From: Phycisphaerales bacterium
GTDB taxonomy: Bacteria; Planctomycetota; Phycisphaerae; Phycisphaerales; UBA1924
Direction: 5' to 3'
DNA length: 42,460 nucleotides
Assembly: GCA_013360675.1 (NCBI GenBank)
Contig: JABWBB010000021.1
Location: forward strand, 1 to 42,460
Position 1 is the stretch's first letter, and each line of letters starts with the position of its first letter. The notes under the pieces are model-generated. The model ran no database searches, had not been told where the DNA came from, and was given only the letters and a program-made list of their open reading frames with translations. This document shows positions 32,732 through 41,388 of the stretch, in pieces. Made by a program: the position numbers and the translations under genes.

Positions 32732-33295
32732 GTGCAGCCGCCCCGCAAGCGTGTCGAGCACTTTGATCTACCGGGGCATGCCCGGGAACTCACGTTTTCA
32801 TGCTATCGGCGACGGGCGTTGCTGGAAGAGCCCCACGCGTATGCCGTGCTTGGGCAGGCGGTCACAAAGGCCTGTGCGTTGCACGGGTTCGACATCCTTG
32901 CGTTCGTCTTCATGCCCGAGCACGTGCACCTGCTCGTGTTTCCAAACGCGGACCCGGGCGTCTCGGCGCTGCTCAAGTCGATCAAGCAGGGCGCGTCCCG
33001 CGTGATGAAGCGGCACTTCGAAGTAGGATCACCGGAATTGGTTCTCGCGTTGACCATCACCGAACGTCCCGTCAAGCAGACTTTCCGATTCTGGCAGGAA
33101 GGGCCCGGGTATGACCGCAACATCACGAATCGAGATGCGTTGGCCACCGCGATTCACTACATCCACAACAACCCGGTGGCACGCGGCTTGTGCAAGCGGC
33201 CCGCCGAACGGGCCTGGTCGAGCATCCATCAGTACGATCACCCGGGTCTGCCAGCCGCGGATGGAGTTCCGACGATCACGAGACGCTTCGTGTAG
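32732..33295 (+). CDS. REP-associated tyrosine transposase (Y1/IS200-like, RAYT)
   Basis: A 187-aa protein from a GTG start at 32732. It matches the Y1 transposase fold: FSCYRRRALLEEP near the N-terminus, the HUH metal motif as MPEHVHLLV, and HYIHNNPVARGL at the C-terminal end, whose Tyr is the usual nucleophile position of RAYT proteins. Such enzymes nick and join single-stranded DNA at REP hairpins, and in many bacteria are single-copy and vertically inherited. The length is within the family range and the frame is intact, so it may be active. It sits between inverted REP-like repeats, supporting a self-recognising unit. No second transposase gene accompanies it. Confidence 0.9.
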   Translation: MQPPRKRVEHFDLPGHARELTFSCYRRRALLEEPHAYAVLGQAVTKACALHGFDILAFVFMPEHVHLLVFPNADPGVSALLKSIKQGASRVMKRHFEVGSPELVLALTITERPVKQTFRFWQEGPGYDRNITNRDALATAIHYIHNNPVARGLCKRPAERAWSSIHQYDHPGLPAADGVPTITRRFV

Positions 33296-33329
33296 GGGTG
33301 ACGGCACTCACACATACCGGTTTCACGAG

Positions 33330-33366
33330 GACACTGGCAAGAAGACTTGCCAGTGGCACACAGATT
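33330..33366 (-). repeat. REP-like palindromic repeat, right copy
   Basis: The inverted copy of the repeat at 32659-32695, with hairpin arms ACTGGCAAG and CTTGCCAGT. It also lies 60 bases past the stop of the minus-strand subtilase gene and could affect its transcript end. Confidence 0.85.
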
Positions 33367-33425
33367 AGAAGGCATTACCAGTGCCACCCGCCGTTGTTCG
33401 CGACGCTGCCTTCCTCATTCGAATC

Positions 33426-35147
33426 TCAGCACCCCGCATTCCAGCGTTCGAAGAAGTAGGTCACGTCGGCGTCGTCGGGTGTGCCGCCCGAGCCATTCAC
33501 GTCCGCTCGCGTCTCGCCCGCGTTCCACGCCGTGAAGAACTCGGCCACGTCGGCATCATCGGGCGTGCCGCCGCTCCCGTTGAAATCGGCCAGGCAGTTG
33601 AGCAGCCCGGCGAGGTACTCGCTCGCCGCGACGACATTTACAAGCCCGTGCCCGAAGGTGTCGTCGCGCCCCGGGTCGCCCAGATCGGTCGCGCTCTGCT
33701 CGATGGCCTGACGCACCTGGGCCGAAGTGACGCCCTGCGAGCCGTAGATCGAATAGAGCATGCCCGCGACGCCCGCGACATGGGGCGAGGCCATCGAGGT
33801 GCCCGACTTGTTGCCATAGCCCGAGCCGGCCATCTGGATCGTGATCGAGCCCTGCACGCCGCTGGCGGCCTCGAGCGTGTTGCCGTCGGCCTGCGAGATC
33901 GCGACGACGGGGATATTGAACGTGGCGTTGAGCGTGCCGGTGAAGTTGCCCGACACATTGTTCGAGATGACCACGCCCACCGCCCCCGCGTCGCGGGCGC
34001 GATCGGCTTTGTCAAAGAACGACACGCCCGCGCCGCGACGCACGTGCGCGATGTTGCCCGCGACGCTCGCGGGATAGTCCGCCGCCGACTCGCCCAGCCC
34101 GCAATAAATGACCTGCCCGCTCGCGTTGGCGATCGCCGAGCCTGTCAAAATATTCGCCGAGCGCGGCGTGCCGCCCCAGGTAACCTCCGACGTAATCAGC
34201 GGGATCGTCGAGCGCACGCTCGACCCCGGGGCGGCCACATCGACCGTGGGCCCAAAGTTCGAGAAGCTCGAGAGCGCGCCCGTCGACGTCAGGCTGACGA
34301 CCGAGATGATCGGCTCGTACGCGCCCGGATAAGACGGGTTCGATACCGCGCTGTTCCCCGCCGACGCCACGATCACCACGTTGGCGTTGAAGACCTGCTG
34401 CGCCAGGTCGAGGAAGCCCTGCGAGAACCCACCCCCGCCCAGCGACATGTTGATGACGTTCGCCCCGTTGGTCGCGGCCCAGTCCACGCCGGCCATCACC
34501 CCGGAGGTCGACCCCGAGCCCGAGTTGGCCAGCACCTTGCCGATCATCAGGCTCGCCTCGGGCGCAACACCCACCACGCCGATGTCGTTGTCGAGCGCGA
34601 GCACCGTGCCCGACACGTGCGTCCCGTGAGAATGGAAGTCGTCCACCGCCTCGCCGTTGATGAACGATGTCGACAGGACCGGCGCCGGCAGGTCCGGGTG
34701 CCCGAACTGCACGCCCGTATCCAGCACGGCCACGCGCGCCCCCGCGCCCTTGCCGTACGTCGGCCACGCCGCGGGCGCGTTCACCATCGTGATGCCGTAG
34801 GGCGTGTCCTGCACCTGCGCGTGCACGATCGGATCGCGCTCGACATACCGGACCAGGGGCGAGGCGGCCAGCGCCTTCATCGAGTCCTCAATCGCCGCGG
34901 GCTCGACCCGCACGCAGATCAGCCCCGGCACAAATGAGTACTCGAACACCACCTCGACCACGCCCGCCGCGATCAGCGTTTGGCCCACCACCTTGGGGTC
35001 GGCGGCGTCATCAAACCGGACCAGCAGCCGCTCGCAATCAAACTCCACCGCGGGCGGGGCCTGATCGACCGCACCCTGCGCCTGCCCGGCCAAAGCCGCC
35101 AGCACCCACGCGCACACCATGCTCACCCGACGGCTGTTGATACCCAT
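33426..35147 (-). CDS. Subtilisin-family (S8) secreted protease with PA insert and GC-type dockerin
   Basis: The start at 35147 has AAGGAG six bases upstream and yields a signal peptide (MGINSRRVSMVCAWVLAALAGQAQG); the open frame to 37205 is antisense to the OPT gene and is not supported. The 573-aa product has an I9-like propeptide (~35-110, ending VRYVERDP), then the S8 domain with Asp143 in AVLDTGVQFGH, His174 in HGTHVSGT, the oxyanion Asn265 in SAGNSA and Ser451 in GTSMASPHVAG. A protease-associated (PA) domain is inserted at ~335-435. Residues 518-573 are the GC-type dockerin ending WNAGC. It is a secreted or surface-held endopeptidase, probably degrading extracellular protein. It is the fifth dockerin protein here but lies 14 kb from the other four. 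It diverges from the OPT transporter gene. Confidence 0.94.
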   Translation of the reverse strand: MGINSRRVSMVCAWVLAALAGQAQGAVDQAPPAVEFDCERLLVRFDDAADPKVVGQTLIAAGVVEVVFEYSFVPGLICVRVEPAAIEDSMKALAASPLVRYVERDPIVHAQVQDTPYGITMVNAPAAWPTYGKGAGARVAVLDTGVQFGHPDLPAPVLSTSFINGEAVDDFHSHGTHVSGTVLALDNDIGVVGVAPEASLMIGKVLANSGSGSTSGVMAGVDWAATNGANVINMSLGGGGFSQGFLDLAQQVFNANVVIVASAGNSAVSNPSYPGAYEPIISVVSLTSTGALSSFSNFGPTVDVAAPGSSVRSTIPLITSEVTWGGTPRSANILTGSAIANASGQVIYCGLGESAADYPASVAGNIAHVRRGAGVSFFDKADRARDAGAVGVVISNNVSGNFTGTLNATFNIPVVAISQADGNTLEAASGVQGSITIQMAGSGYGNKSGTSMASPHVAGVAGMLYSIYGSQGVTSAQVRQAIEQSATDLGDPGRDDTFGHGLVNVVAASEYLAGLLNCLADFNGSGGTPDDADVAEFFTAWNAGETRADVNGSGGTPDDADVTYFFERWNAGC

Positions 35148-35342
35148 CGCAGACTCCTTACTTATGCAGATCCGATCCACTCCACCGACGCGAACCCGGC
35201 AAATACCCGAACACAACGCCGGCGAACCGCCCCCGAACCAGTCATACACCATGCCTTGCGATGGTGTTACGCGGGGCCCGGTTTTCGAATCGATCTCTCT
35301 CGCTTGCGTGTGGACACGCCGTGCGTGTAGGGTGACCCGCCT

Positions 35343-37322
35343 ATGGCCAGCCCCGCAAGTCCCTCTCACCCCGAACAAACCACCAGCATTCCGGCCTTGC
35401 CCGAGAACGCGACCCCCGAGCAGAAAGATCTGCACTGGTACACGCACGTGTACCAGGGGGACAAGATGCCCCAGCTCACCTGGCGCGCGGTCATCATGGG
35501 GGGCGTGCTGGGCATGCTCATGTCCGCGGCCAACCTCTACACCACGCTGGCCATCGGCTGGGCCTTCGGCATCGCGATCACCGCGTGCGTCCTCTCCTTC
35601 ACCATCTGGACCTTCGTCCGCTTCTGCTCGGGCAACAAGGTCAGCCAGATGTCGGTCCTCGAGAACGCCTGCATGGCGTCGACGGCGTCCGCCGCCGGTT
35701 ATGCCACCGGCTCGACCATCGCCACGATGTTCGGCGCGCTGGTGCTGCTCTACGAACCACCGCCCGGGCATGAGGGCCCGATCTACACCTGGGATGTGAC
35801 CGCGCCGTGGATCGTCGTCGTCTTCACGCTCTGCACGGGCCTGATGGGCGTCTTCCTGGCGATCCCCATGAAGCGCCAGATGATCAACCACGAGCAGCTG
35901 CCCTTCCCCACGGGCACCGCCGCCGCCGAAACCCTCCGCAGCCTCTACACGCAGAGCAAGGAGGCGATGCAGAAGGCGTATGTGCTGGTCATCGGGCTGG
36001 GCGCGGGGCTGCTGATCGGCTTCCTCCGCGTGGGCGATGACGTTCTCGAGAAGGTGGGCTTCCTCAAGCGGCTCTTCGATTTCATCGTGGTGCGCATCCC
36101 CACCGAGATCGAGATGCACTTCCTCAACAAGCTCTACCCCAGGGGCGTGCACCCGGCGGGCTTCGCGTTCGAGCCCTCGGTGCTGCTCATCGCCGCGGGC
36201 ATGATCGTCGGGATGCGCATCAGCCTCTCCCTGCTCGTCAGCTCGGTCATTCTCTACGCGGGCGTGGGCCCGTGGCTCGCCGGGGTGGACGAGGCCTCGC
36301 GCGCCCTCGAGGGGTACAAACTCACCTTCATCTGGGGCGACGGATACATCGTGCTCACCCGCTGGGCCCTGTGGGGCGGCACCAGCGTGATGGTCTTCGC
36401 CAGCCTCGCCAGCGTCGCCCTCCAGTGGAAGACCGTGCTGCGGGCCTTCACCGGCAAGAAGGGAGGCGACACCGCCGCCTCGAAACTCGCCGCGATCGAA
36501 GTCCCCGGCAAGTGGATGATCGTCGGCATGCTCCCCATCACCATCGCCATGGTCTGGCTGCAGATCGTGGCCTTCGAGGTGGTCTGGTGGGCCGGGCTGC
36601 TCGCCGTGGGCATGTCGTTCGTGCTCTCGATGGTGGCCAGCCGCGCCACGGGCGAGACCGACACCACCCCGATCGGCGCGATGGGCAAGGTCATGCAGCT
36701 GCTCTTCGCCGTCATCCACCCGGGCAACGTGGGCGCGAACCTCGCCTCGGCGGGCATCGCGGCCAACAGCGCCAGCGCGTCGGCCGACCTGCTGACCGAC
36801 CTCAAGATGGGCTACCTCCTCGGGGCCAACCCCCGCAAGCAGTTCCTCGCCCAGTTCTTCGGCTGCTTCTTCGGCACCGTCGCCATCGTGCCCATCTGGT
36901 ACCTGATGGTCCCCACCCGCGAGAAACTCGAGCAGTTCGCCCTGCCTGCCACCCGCGCGTGGGAAGCCGTCGCCCGCATCCTCACCAAGGGCATCGGCGA
37001 ACTGCCCACCTCGGCGGTCTACGCGATCATCATCGGCGCGCTGATCGGGTGTGCCCTGCCCGTGATCGAGAAGCTCCTCTCGCCCAAGGCCCGCAAGTAC
37101 ATGCCCAGCGCCACGGGCATCGGCCTGGCCTGGGTCATGCCCTTCCAGAACGCCTTCTCCTTCTTCGTCGGGGCGTGCATCATCGTCCTGTGGACGCGCC
37201 TGCACAAGAAGTCGGCCGACACCTTCAACGTCCCCGTGGCCTCGGGCCTGATCGCGGGCGAGTCGCTCATGGCCGCCGCCCTCGCCATCACCGCCACCGT
37301 CGTGGGGCTGCTCAACCTCTAG
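35343..37322 (+). CDS. OPT-family oligopeptide transporter
   Basis: A 659-aa polytopic inner-membrane protein with about fifteen hydrophobic stretches. Family landmarks include LTWRAVIMGGVLGMLMSAANLYTTL with the N-terminal NLY motif, KRQMINHEQLPFPTGTAAAETL, and the C-terminal ATGIGLAWVMPFQNAFSFFVG. OPT proteins import peptides or metal-chelate conjugates with the proton gradient. The bacterial branch is poorly characterised, so the substrate is unknown. The start ATG at 35343 has no strong Shine-Dalgarno motif; GGGTGA lies about ten bases upstream. It diverges from a secreted subtilase, so peptide uptake after extracellular proteolysis is a reasonable but unproven link. A strong terminator follows. 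Confidence 0.92.
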   Translation: MASPASPSHPEQTTSIPALPENATPEQKDLHWYTHVYQGDKMPQLTWRAVIMGGVLGMLMSAANLYTTLAIGWAFGIAITACVLSFTIWTFVRFCSGNKVSQMSVLENACMASTASAAGYATGSTIATMFGALVLLYEPPPGHEGPIYTWDVTAPWIVVVFTLCTGLMGVFLAIPMKRQMINHEQLPFPTGTAAAETLRSLYTQSKEAMQKAYVLVIGLGAGLLIGFLRVGDDVLEKVGFLKRLFDFIVVRIPTEIEMHFLNKLYPRGVHPAGFAFEPSVLLIAAGMIVGMRISLSLLVSSVILYAGVGPWLAGVDEASRALEGYKLTFIWGDGYIVLTRWALWGGTSVMVFASLASVALQWKTVLRAFTGKKGGDTAASKLAAIEVPGKWMIVGMLPITIAMVWLQIVAFEVVWWAGLLAVGMSFVLSMVASRATGETDTTPIGAMGKVMQLLFAVIHPGNVGANLASAGIAANSASASADLLTDLKMGYLLGANPRKQFLAQFFGCFFGTVAIVPIWYLMVPTREKLEQFALPATRAWEAVARILTKGIGELPTSAVYAIIIGALIGCALPVIEKLLSPKARKYMPSATGIGLAWVMPFQNAFSFFVGACIIVLWTRLHKKSADTFNVPVASGLIAGESLMAAALAITATVVGLLNL

Positions 37323-37351
37323 CCGTCACGTCGTAACACCGCCGCTCACCC

Positions 37352-37384
37352 ACGCCGCCCCTTCACCGGGGCGGCGTTTTTCTT
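37352..37384 (+). terminator. Rho-independent terminator of the OPT gene
   Basis: ACGCCGCCCC pairs with GGGGCGGCGT around a 5-6-base loop and is followed by TTTTCTT. It begins 30 bases after the stop at 37322. Confidence 0.92.
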
Positions 37385-37448
37385 GGCCACATGCCCGGCG
37401 AAACCGCACCACCCCCGCTCCAAACAAGGAACGGGAAAGGAGCCCGCC

Positions 37449-37640
37449 GTGCGTTACCTGTTCGCGATCATCCTGCCGCCCATCGCTGTGCTGTCGTGCG
37501 GCAAACCGTTCCAGGCCATCCTGAACCTGCTGCTGACGGTCTGCCTCTGGCTGCCCGGGGCCGCCCATGCCGTGCTGGTGGTGAACCAGTACCACGAAGA
37601 GCAGAACACGCAGCGCATCCTGCAGGCGATGCGGGCCTAG
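37449..37640 (+). CDS. YqaE/Pmp3-family small membrane proteolipid
   Basis: The 63-aa protein uses a GTG start at 37449 with AAAGGAG six bases upstream; an earlier in-frame ATG at 37383 would place the family signature after a non-homologous leader inside the terminator. It matches the Pmp3/YqaE (UPF0057) pattern: an N-terminal helix with LFAIILPPIAVLSCGKP, then a second helix, AILNLLLTVCLWLPGAAHA. Members are two-helix plasma-membrane peptides linked to membrane potential and stress tolerance. The charged C-terminal tail (NQYHEEQNTQRI) is somewhat longer than in the shortest homologues. It converges with serA, three bases apart. Confidence 0.9.
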   Translation: MRYLFAIILPPIAVLSCGKPFQAILNLLLTVCLWLPGAAHAVLVVNQYHEEQNTQRILQAMRA

Positions 37641-37643
37641 GCC

Positions 37644-38891
37644 CTACCACAGCAGGCGCGCGCGGATGGTCTCGGGGATCGAGCGCAGGCGCTCGAGCAC
37701 CTCGCGCCCGTTGGTCGGGTCCACGTCGAGCACCACGTACCCCACGTCGTCGCGCGTGCGCAGATACTCGGCGTTGATGTTCACGCCCAGGCCCGCGATC
37801 AGCGCGTGCATCTTGCTCAGCACGCCCGGCACGTTCTGGTGGAAGTGCAGGATGCGGTGGGCTCGCCCCCCGTCCCCCTCACGGTCCTGCGCGGGCAGCT
37901 CCACCTCGGGCACGTTCACCGCCCCCGTCGTCGTGCCCACGTTCACGAACCGGATCAGCTTCGTGCAGGCGTCCTCCGCGATCGCCGCCTGCGCCTCTTC
38001 CGTGCTCCCGCCCACGTGCGGCGTCAGGATCACGTTCGCCAGCCCGCGCACCTCGCTCTCGAACCCCTCCCCCTTGCCCGCGGGCTCGACGGGAAACACG
38101 TCCAGAGCCGCCCCGCCCAGGCGTTCCTCGCGCAGCGCCGCCGCCAGCGCGTCGATCTGCACCACCCCGCCCCGCGAGTTGTTCACGAGATACGACCCGG
38201 GCTTCATCTTCTTGATCTGGGCCGCCCCGATCATCCCCCGCGTCGAGGCGCTCGCGGGCACGTGCAGCGTCACCACGTCGGCGTCGCGCAGCAGATCGCC
38301 CAGCGACTTGACCTGCCTCGCATTGCCCAGCGGCATCTTCGACAGCACGTCGTGATAGATCACCCGCATCCCCAACGCCTCGGCCAGCACCGACACCTGC
38401 GAGCCGATGTGCCCGTACCCCACGATCCCCAGCGTCCGCCCTCGCACCTCGTGCGCCCCGGCGGCGGACTTATCCCACACCCCCGCGTGCATCTGCGTCG
38501 ACTTATCCACCAGCCGCCGGTGCAGTGCGATGATCTCGGCGATCGTCAGTTCCGCCACGCTCCGTGTGTTCGAAAATGGCGAGTTGAAGACCGGCACACC
38601 CCGACGCCCCGCCACGCCCAGGTCCACCTGGTCTGTCCCGATGCAGAAGCACCCGACCGCGAGCAGGTTTCTGGCCGCCTCGAGCACGCGCGGCGTCACC
38701 TGCGTCCGCGAGCGCACGCCCAGCAGGTGCGCCTTCTCGACCAGGGCGATGAGTTTGGCCTCGTCGGGCGCGCCCGCGAGCGTCTCGACCTGAAAGCCCT
38801 CGTCGCGCAGCAGCGCCGCCCCGGCGGGGTGCACCCCCTCGAGCAGCACCGCGCGGATCTTCTCCTTGGGATAACTCGTCTTCGACGCCAC
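37644..38891 (-). CDS. serA: D-3-phosphoglycerate dehydrogenase with C-terminal ACT domain
   Basis: A 415-aa NAD-dependent enzyme, the first step of serine synthesis. The GTG start at 38891 gives MASKTSYPKEKIRAVLLEG. The nucleotide-binding motif is GIVGYGHIGSQ, followed by the conserved NNSRGGVVQIDALAAAL and HVGGSTEEAQAAI blocks holding the usual catalytic Arg, Glu and His positions. The last ~75 residues (ILHFHQNVPGVLSKMHALIA...VLDVDPTNGREVLERL) are an ACT domain, the serine feedback site in E. coli-type SerA; the length of about 410 also fits that short type. It lies nine bases after uppP on the same strand, and an M16-like gene precedes uppP, so the three are probably one transcript. Confidence 0.93.
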   Translation of the reverse strand: MASKTSYPKEKIRAVLLEGVHPAGAALLRDEGFQVETLAGAPDEAKLIALVEKAHLLGVRSRTQVTPRVLEAARNLLAVGCFCIGTDQVDLGVAGRRGVPVFNSPFSNTRSVAELTIAEIIALHRRLVDKSTQMHAGVWDKSAAGAHEVRGRTLGIVGYGHIGSQVSVLAEALGMRVIYHDVLSKMPLGNARQVKSLGDLLRDADVVTLHVPASASTRGMIGAAQIKKMKPGSYLVNNSRGGVVQIDALAAALREERLGGAALDVFPVEPAGKGEGFESEVRGLANVILTPHVGGSTEEAQAAIAEDACTKLIRFVNVGTTTGAVNVPEVELPAQDREGDGGRAHRILHFHQNVPGVLSKMHALIAGLGVNINAEYLRTRDDVGYVVLDVDPTNGREVLERLRSIPETIRARLLW

Positions 38892-38900
38892 GTGTCGCCC

Positions 38901-39863
38901 CTATCGGACGTCCCCGCCGCGGGCGGGGGCATCATCCGGCCATTGGATCGGCTCGACCACACCCGTGGTTGACTTCGCGGGCGCCCGCTCGGGCTCGATC
39001 CGCACCAGCCCGCCCCACCACGCCAACCCCAGCACCACGCACAAGGCCAGCCGATACCACCCAAAGAGCGAGAGCCCGTGCCGGTTGAGGAAGCCCACGA
39101 GCCATTTGACCGCGAGGGCCGCCGATATCGCCGCCGTCACCATCCCCAGCACGATCGACATCGCCGAGTATTGCTCGAAGATGCTGGGCGCTCCCCCTTC
39201 GCTCGCCTCCTTGAGGTTCGAGACCAGGCTCAGCAGCGTCGCCGCCAGGAGCGTGGGCAGGCCCAGCAGGAAACTGAACTCCGCCGCGGCCTTGGGCTTG
39301 AGCCCGGCGAAAAGCCCCCCCGTGATGGTCATCATCGAGCGGCTGGTGCCGGGCCACATCGCCACGCACTGGAAGAATCCGATCACCAACGCCTGCTTGG
39401 GCGAGACCCGCATCACATCGTCGGTGGGCGCGCGCACGATGCCGAACCTCCCCCGACGCCACTGCTCGACCAGCAGCATGTAGATCCCGCCCACCGCCAG
39501 GGCCAGCAATACCGGCCCGCCCCCGAAGAGATTCGCCTTGATCCACTTGCGCAGCAGCAGGCCGATCACCGCCGCGGGCATGAAGGCCACCGCGAGATTC
39601 ACCAGCAGCATGAACCCCTGCGGGTCACGCCCGAAGAGCCCCTTGAGCATCCGCATGCAGGTGGGCCAGTACAGCCCCACCACCGCCAGAATCGCCCCCC
39701 CCTGGATAATGATGTTGAAGTCGTCGACCGCATTCTTCGACGCGGCGTCTGTTCCCAGCCCCATCAGCCCCGAGGCGAGGATCAGGTGCCCGGTCGAACT
39801 CACCGGCAGATATTCGGTGATCCCCTCGACCAGCCCCAGCACGATCGCCTGCCACCATTCCAT
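38901..39863 (-). CDS. uppP: Undecaprenyl-diphosphatase (BacA/UppP)
   Basis: A 320-aa integral membrane enzyme that removes one phosphate from undecaprenyl pyrophosphate, recycling the lipid carrier for cell-wall and surface polysaccharides and giving bacitracin tolerance. Both catalytic signatures are clear: EGITEYLPVSSTGHL at ~13-27 and PGTSRSMMTITGG in the middle, supplying the Glu, Ser and Arg residues of the active site. About eight hydrophobic segments follow the family pattern. The C-terminal ~35 residues are a polar tail beyond the last helix, slightly longer than the usual ~270-residue proteins. The gene lies 40 bases downstream of the M16-like gene and nine bases upstream of serA. 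Confidence 0.95.
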   Translation of the reverse strand: MEWWQAIVLGLVEGITEYLPVSSTGHLILASGLMGLGTDAASKNAVDDFNIIIQGGAILAVVGLYWPTCMRMLKGLFGRDPQGFMLLVNLAVAFMPAAVIGLLLRKWIKANLFGGGPVLLALAVGGIYMLLVEQWRRGRFGIVRAPTDDVMRVSPKQALVIGFFQCVAMWPGTSRSMMTITGGLFAGLKPKAAAEFSFLLGLPTLLAATLLSLVSNLKEASEGGAPSIFEQYSAMSIVLGMVTAAISAALAVKWLVGFLNRHGLSLFGWYRLALCVVLGLAWWGGLVRIEPERAPAKSTTGVVEPIQWPDDAPARGGDVR

Positions 39864-39903
39864 GCGAATCCTTCCGCACGCTCACCCGCGTGTCGCCGCC
39901 GAT

Positions 39904-41157
39904 TCAGGCCCGTGTGTGGTTCGTCCATCGCAGAGCCTGCGGGCCCAGCGTCTGGATCGTGATCTTCCCGGCGGTGCGCCGGGCAAGGTAGTCATTGAGC
40001 CCGTCGAGAGTTATGGCGTCGTACTTCGCCGCGATTTCATCGAGCGTGCGCCCACGCCCAAGGCGTCGATGGTCGCCCGCCAACGCCGCGGCCCGGGCCG
40101 ATGTACTCTCCCCCGAGAAGATCAACCCGCTCTTGATCCCGGTGATCGCGCGGTCAAACTCTTCCCTGGTCACCTCGCCGCCGGGGCGCCCGATGCGATC
40201 GAGTTCGCCCAGGAGCACGTCGAGCGACTCCTGCGCCCGCTCGGGGGTGGTGCCGACATACGCGCTGAGCACGCCGTAGTCCTTCTCACCCCGATACCCG
40301 GCGTTGACGCTGTAGCAGAGCCCCCGCTTCTCGCGGACTTCGGAGAAGAGCCGCCCGGACATCCCCCCCGAGAGCACGCTGACCGCCAGTCGTTCGAGGA
40401 CGCTCGTCTCGTCGGGCTCGGGGGGGGCGTCCTGCACCACCACGATCTGCACCTGGTTGGTGTCATGGTGCTCGTGGTGATACCCCCGCGCGGGCGTCGC
40501 TCCGGTGGGTGGGTCGCGCGTCTCGCCCCCCCACCCCACGAAGAGTTCGTTTAGCCGACGCGCCACCGCGTTGGCATCGACCGCGCCCGCGACGGCGAGC
40601 ACCGACCCGCCCGGGCGGCAGGTCTCGCGCCACCCGTTCACCAGATCATCACGCGTGAGCGCCGCCAGCCCCTCCTGGGTGCCCAGGCCCGAGCGATCGC
40701 GCGGCGAGGGGTGATGATGCGCCCTGGCCAGCAGCATGACCCACTGCTGCGGATCGTCCTTCAGGCCCGCAAGTGCTTGCTGCGCAAGGTCTCGCACGGG
40801 TTCGATCGAGTCCGGATCCATCCGCGGACGCAGCGCCATATCAACCAGCAAGGGCAGGCCTTCGAGCAGTCTGGCACCCAGGATCGTCGCCGAAATCCGC
40901 AGCGTGGTGGTGCCCACATCGGTCGCGCGCGACGCGCCCAGACGGTCGAACGCATCGGCGTGGTCGCGGCTGCCCATGTCGCCCGCGCCGCGCATGAGCA
41001 GCTCGCCCCACATGGTCGCACGCCCCTGGCGATCGATCGCGTCGTGCGCACACCCGCAGGGAAGCATCCACGAAAGCCCCGCCGATCGCACGCCCGACAT
41101 CGGCTCGACCAGCAGCGTCATCCCGCAATCGAGTTGTCGCGTCACGATCGTCGTCAT
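39904..41157 (-). CDS. M16-family (insulinase-like) protein lacking the zinc site
   Basis: The start at 41157 has AGGAG nine bases upstream; an open frame extends to 41283. The 417-aa product has the two-lobed M16 layout: an N-terminal half (GMTLLVEPMSGVRSAGLSWML) and a C-terminal half with GLCYSVNAGYRGEKDYGVLSAYVGT, the typical second-lobe signature, and GEVTREEFDRAITG. The family HxxEH motif should fall where residues ~46-55 read GRATMWGELL, with Thr and Glu where the histidines belong. The third ligand region (~123-135, DLAQQALAGLKDD) also lacks the usual Glu pair. It is therefore probably non-catalytic, like the partner subunits of heterodimeric M16 proteases. No active M16 partner lies in this window. 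It precedes uppP and serA on the same strand. Confidence 0.8.
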   Translation of the reverse strand: MTTIVTRQLDCGMTLLVEPMSGVRSAGLSWMLPCGCAHDAIDRQGRATMWGELLMRGAGDMGSRDHADAFDRLGASRATDVGTTTLRISATILGARLLEGLPLLVDMALRPRMDPDSIEPVRDLAQQALAGLKDDPQQWVMLLARAHHHPSPRDRSGLGTQEGLAALTRDDLVNGWRETCRPGGSVLAVAGAVDANAVARRLNELFVGWGGETRDPPTGATPARGYHHEHHDTNQVQIVVVQDAPPEPDETSVLERLAVSVLSGGMSGRLFSEVREKRGLCYSVNAGYRGEKDYGVLSAYVGTTPERAQESLDVLLGELDRIGRPGGEVTREEFDRAITGIKSGLIFSGESTSARAAALAGDHRRLGRGRTLDEIAAKYDAITLDGLNDYLARRTAGKITIQTLGPQALRWTNHTRA

Positions 41158-41274
41158 GGGCCCGCACTCCTGCTTGAGACGCGCTGAGTCTACCGGCGCA
41201 CACCCCTCGAAGCGCGTCATCGCGCGGTGGTCGCGCGCTCGCGCGAGCCCTTCATCAAAAAATCTTTTCCACAG

Positions 41275-41305
41275 TTGAAGCACACACCCTTGCGATTCCG
41301 ATAAT
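41275..41305 (+). promoter_or_regulatory. Possible sigma-70-type promoter upstream of the micro-ORF
   Basis: TTGAAG (41275-41280) and GATAAT (41300-41305) are 19 bases apart in an A/T-richer pocket, with the micro-ORF start 84 bases downstream. The spacing is longer than the ideal 17. A TTTTCCACA sequence (41265-41273) that fits a relaxed DnaA box lies just upstream. Confidence 0.3.
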
Positions 41306-41388
41306 CTGTCAGGTGAAGCGAGTCGCGCGAATCAACGCGGCACTGTGCCGATCGTCGCGCAACACTCGCTAAGCAAGGAGACCGACCG

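Larger units (their letters stand above)
32659..33366 (+). mobile_element. REP-associated transposase unit flanked by inverted palindromic repeats
   Basis: A 708-base unit: a 37-base palindromic repeat, the RAYT gene, and the same repeat inverted with a single mismatch. The arrangement suggests a non-autonomous or domesticated IS200/IS605-related unit. No target-site duplication was recognised. The sequence just left of it (32590-32658) is rich in T/C, unlike the surrounding coding DNA. Confidence 0.75.

Noticed and set aside
35148..37205. Minus-strand extension of the subtilase frame
   Set aside because: It is antisense to the OPT transporter and rich in Asp/Glu/His/Gly shadow composition. 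The signal peptide and ribosome site support the start at 35147.
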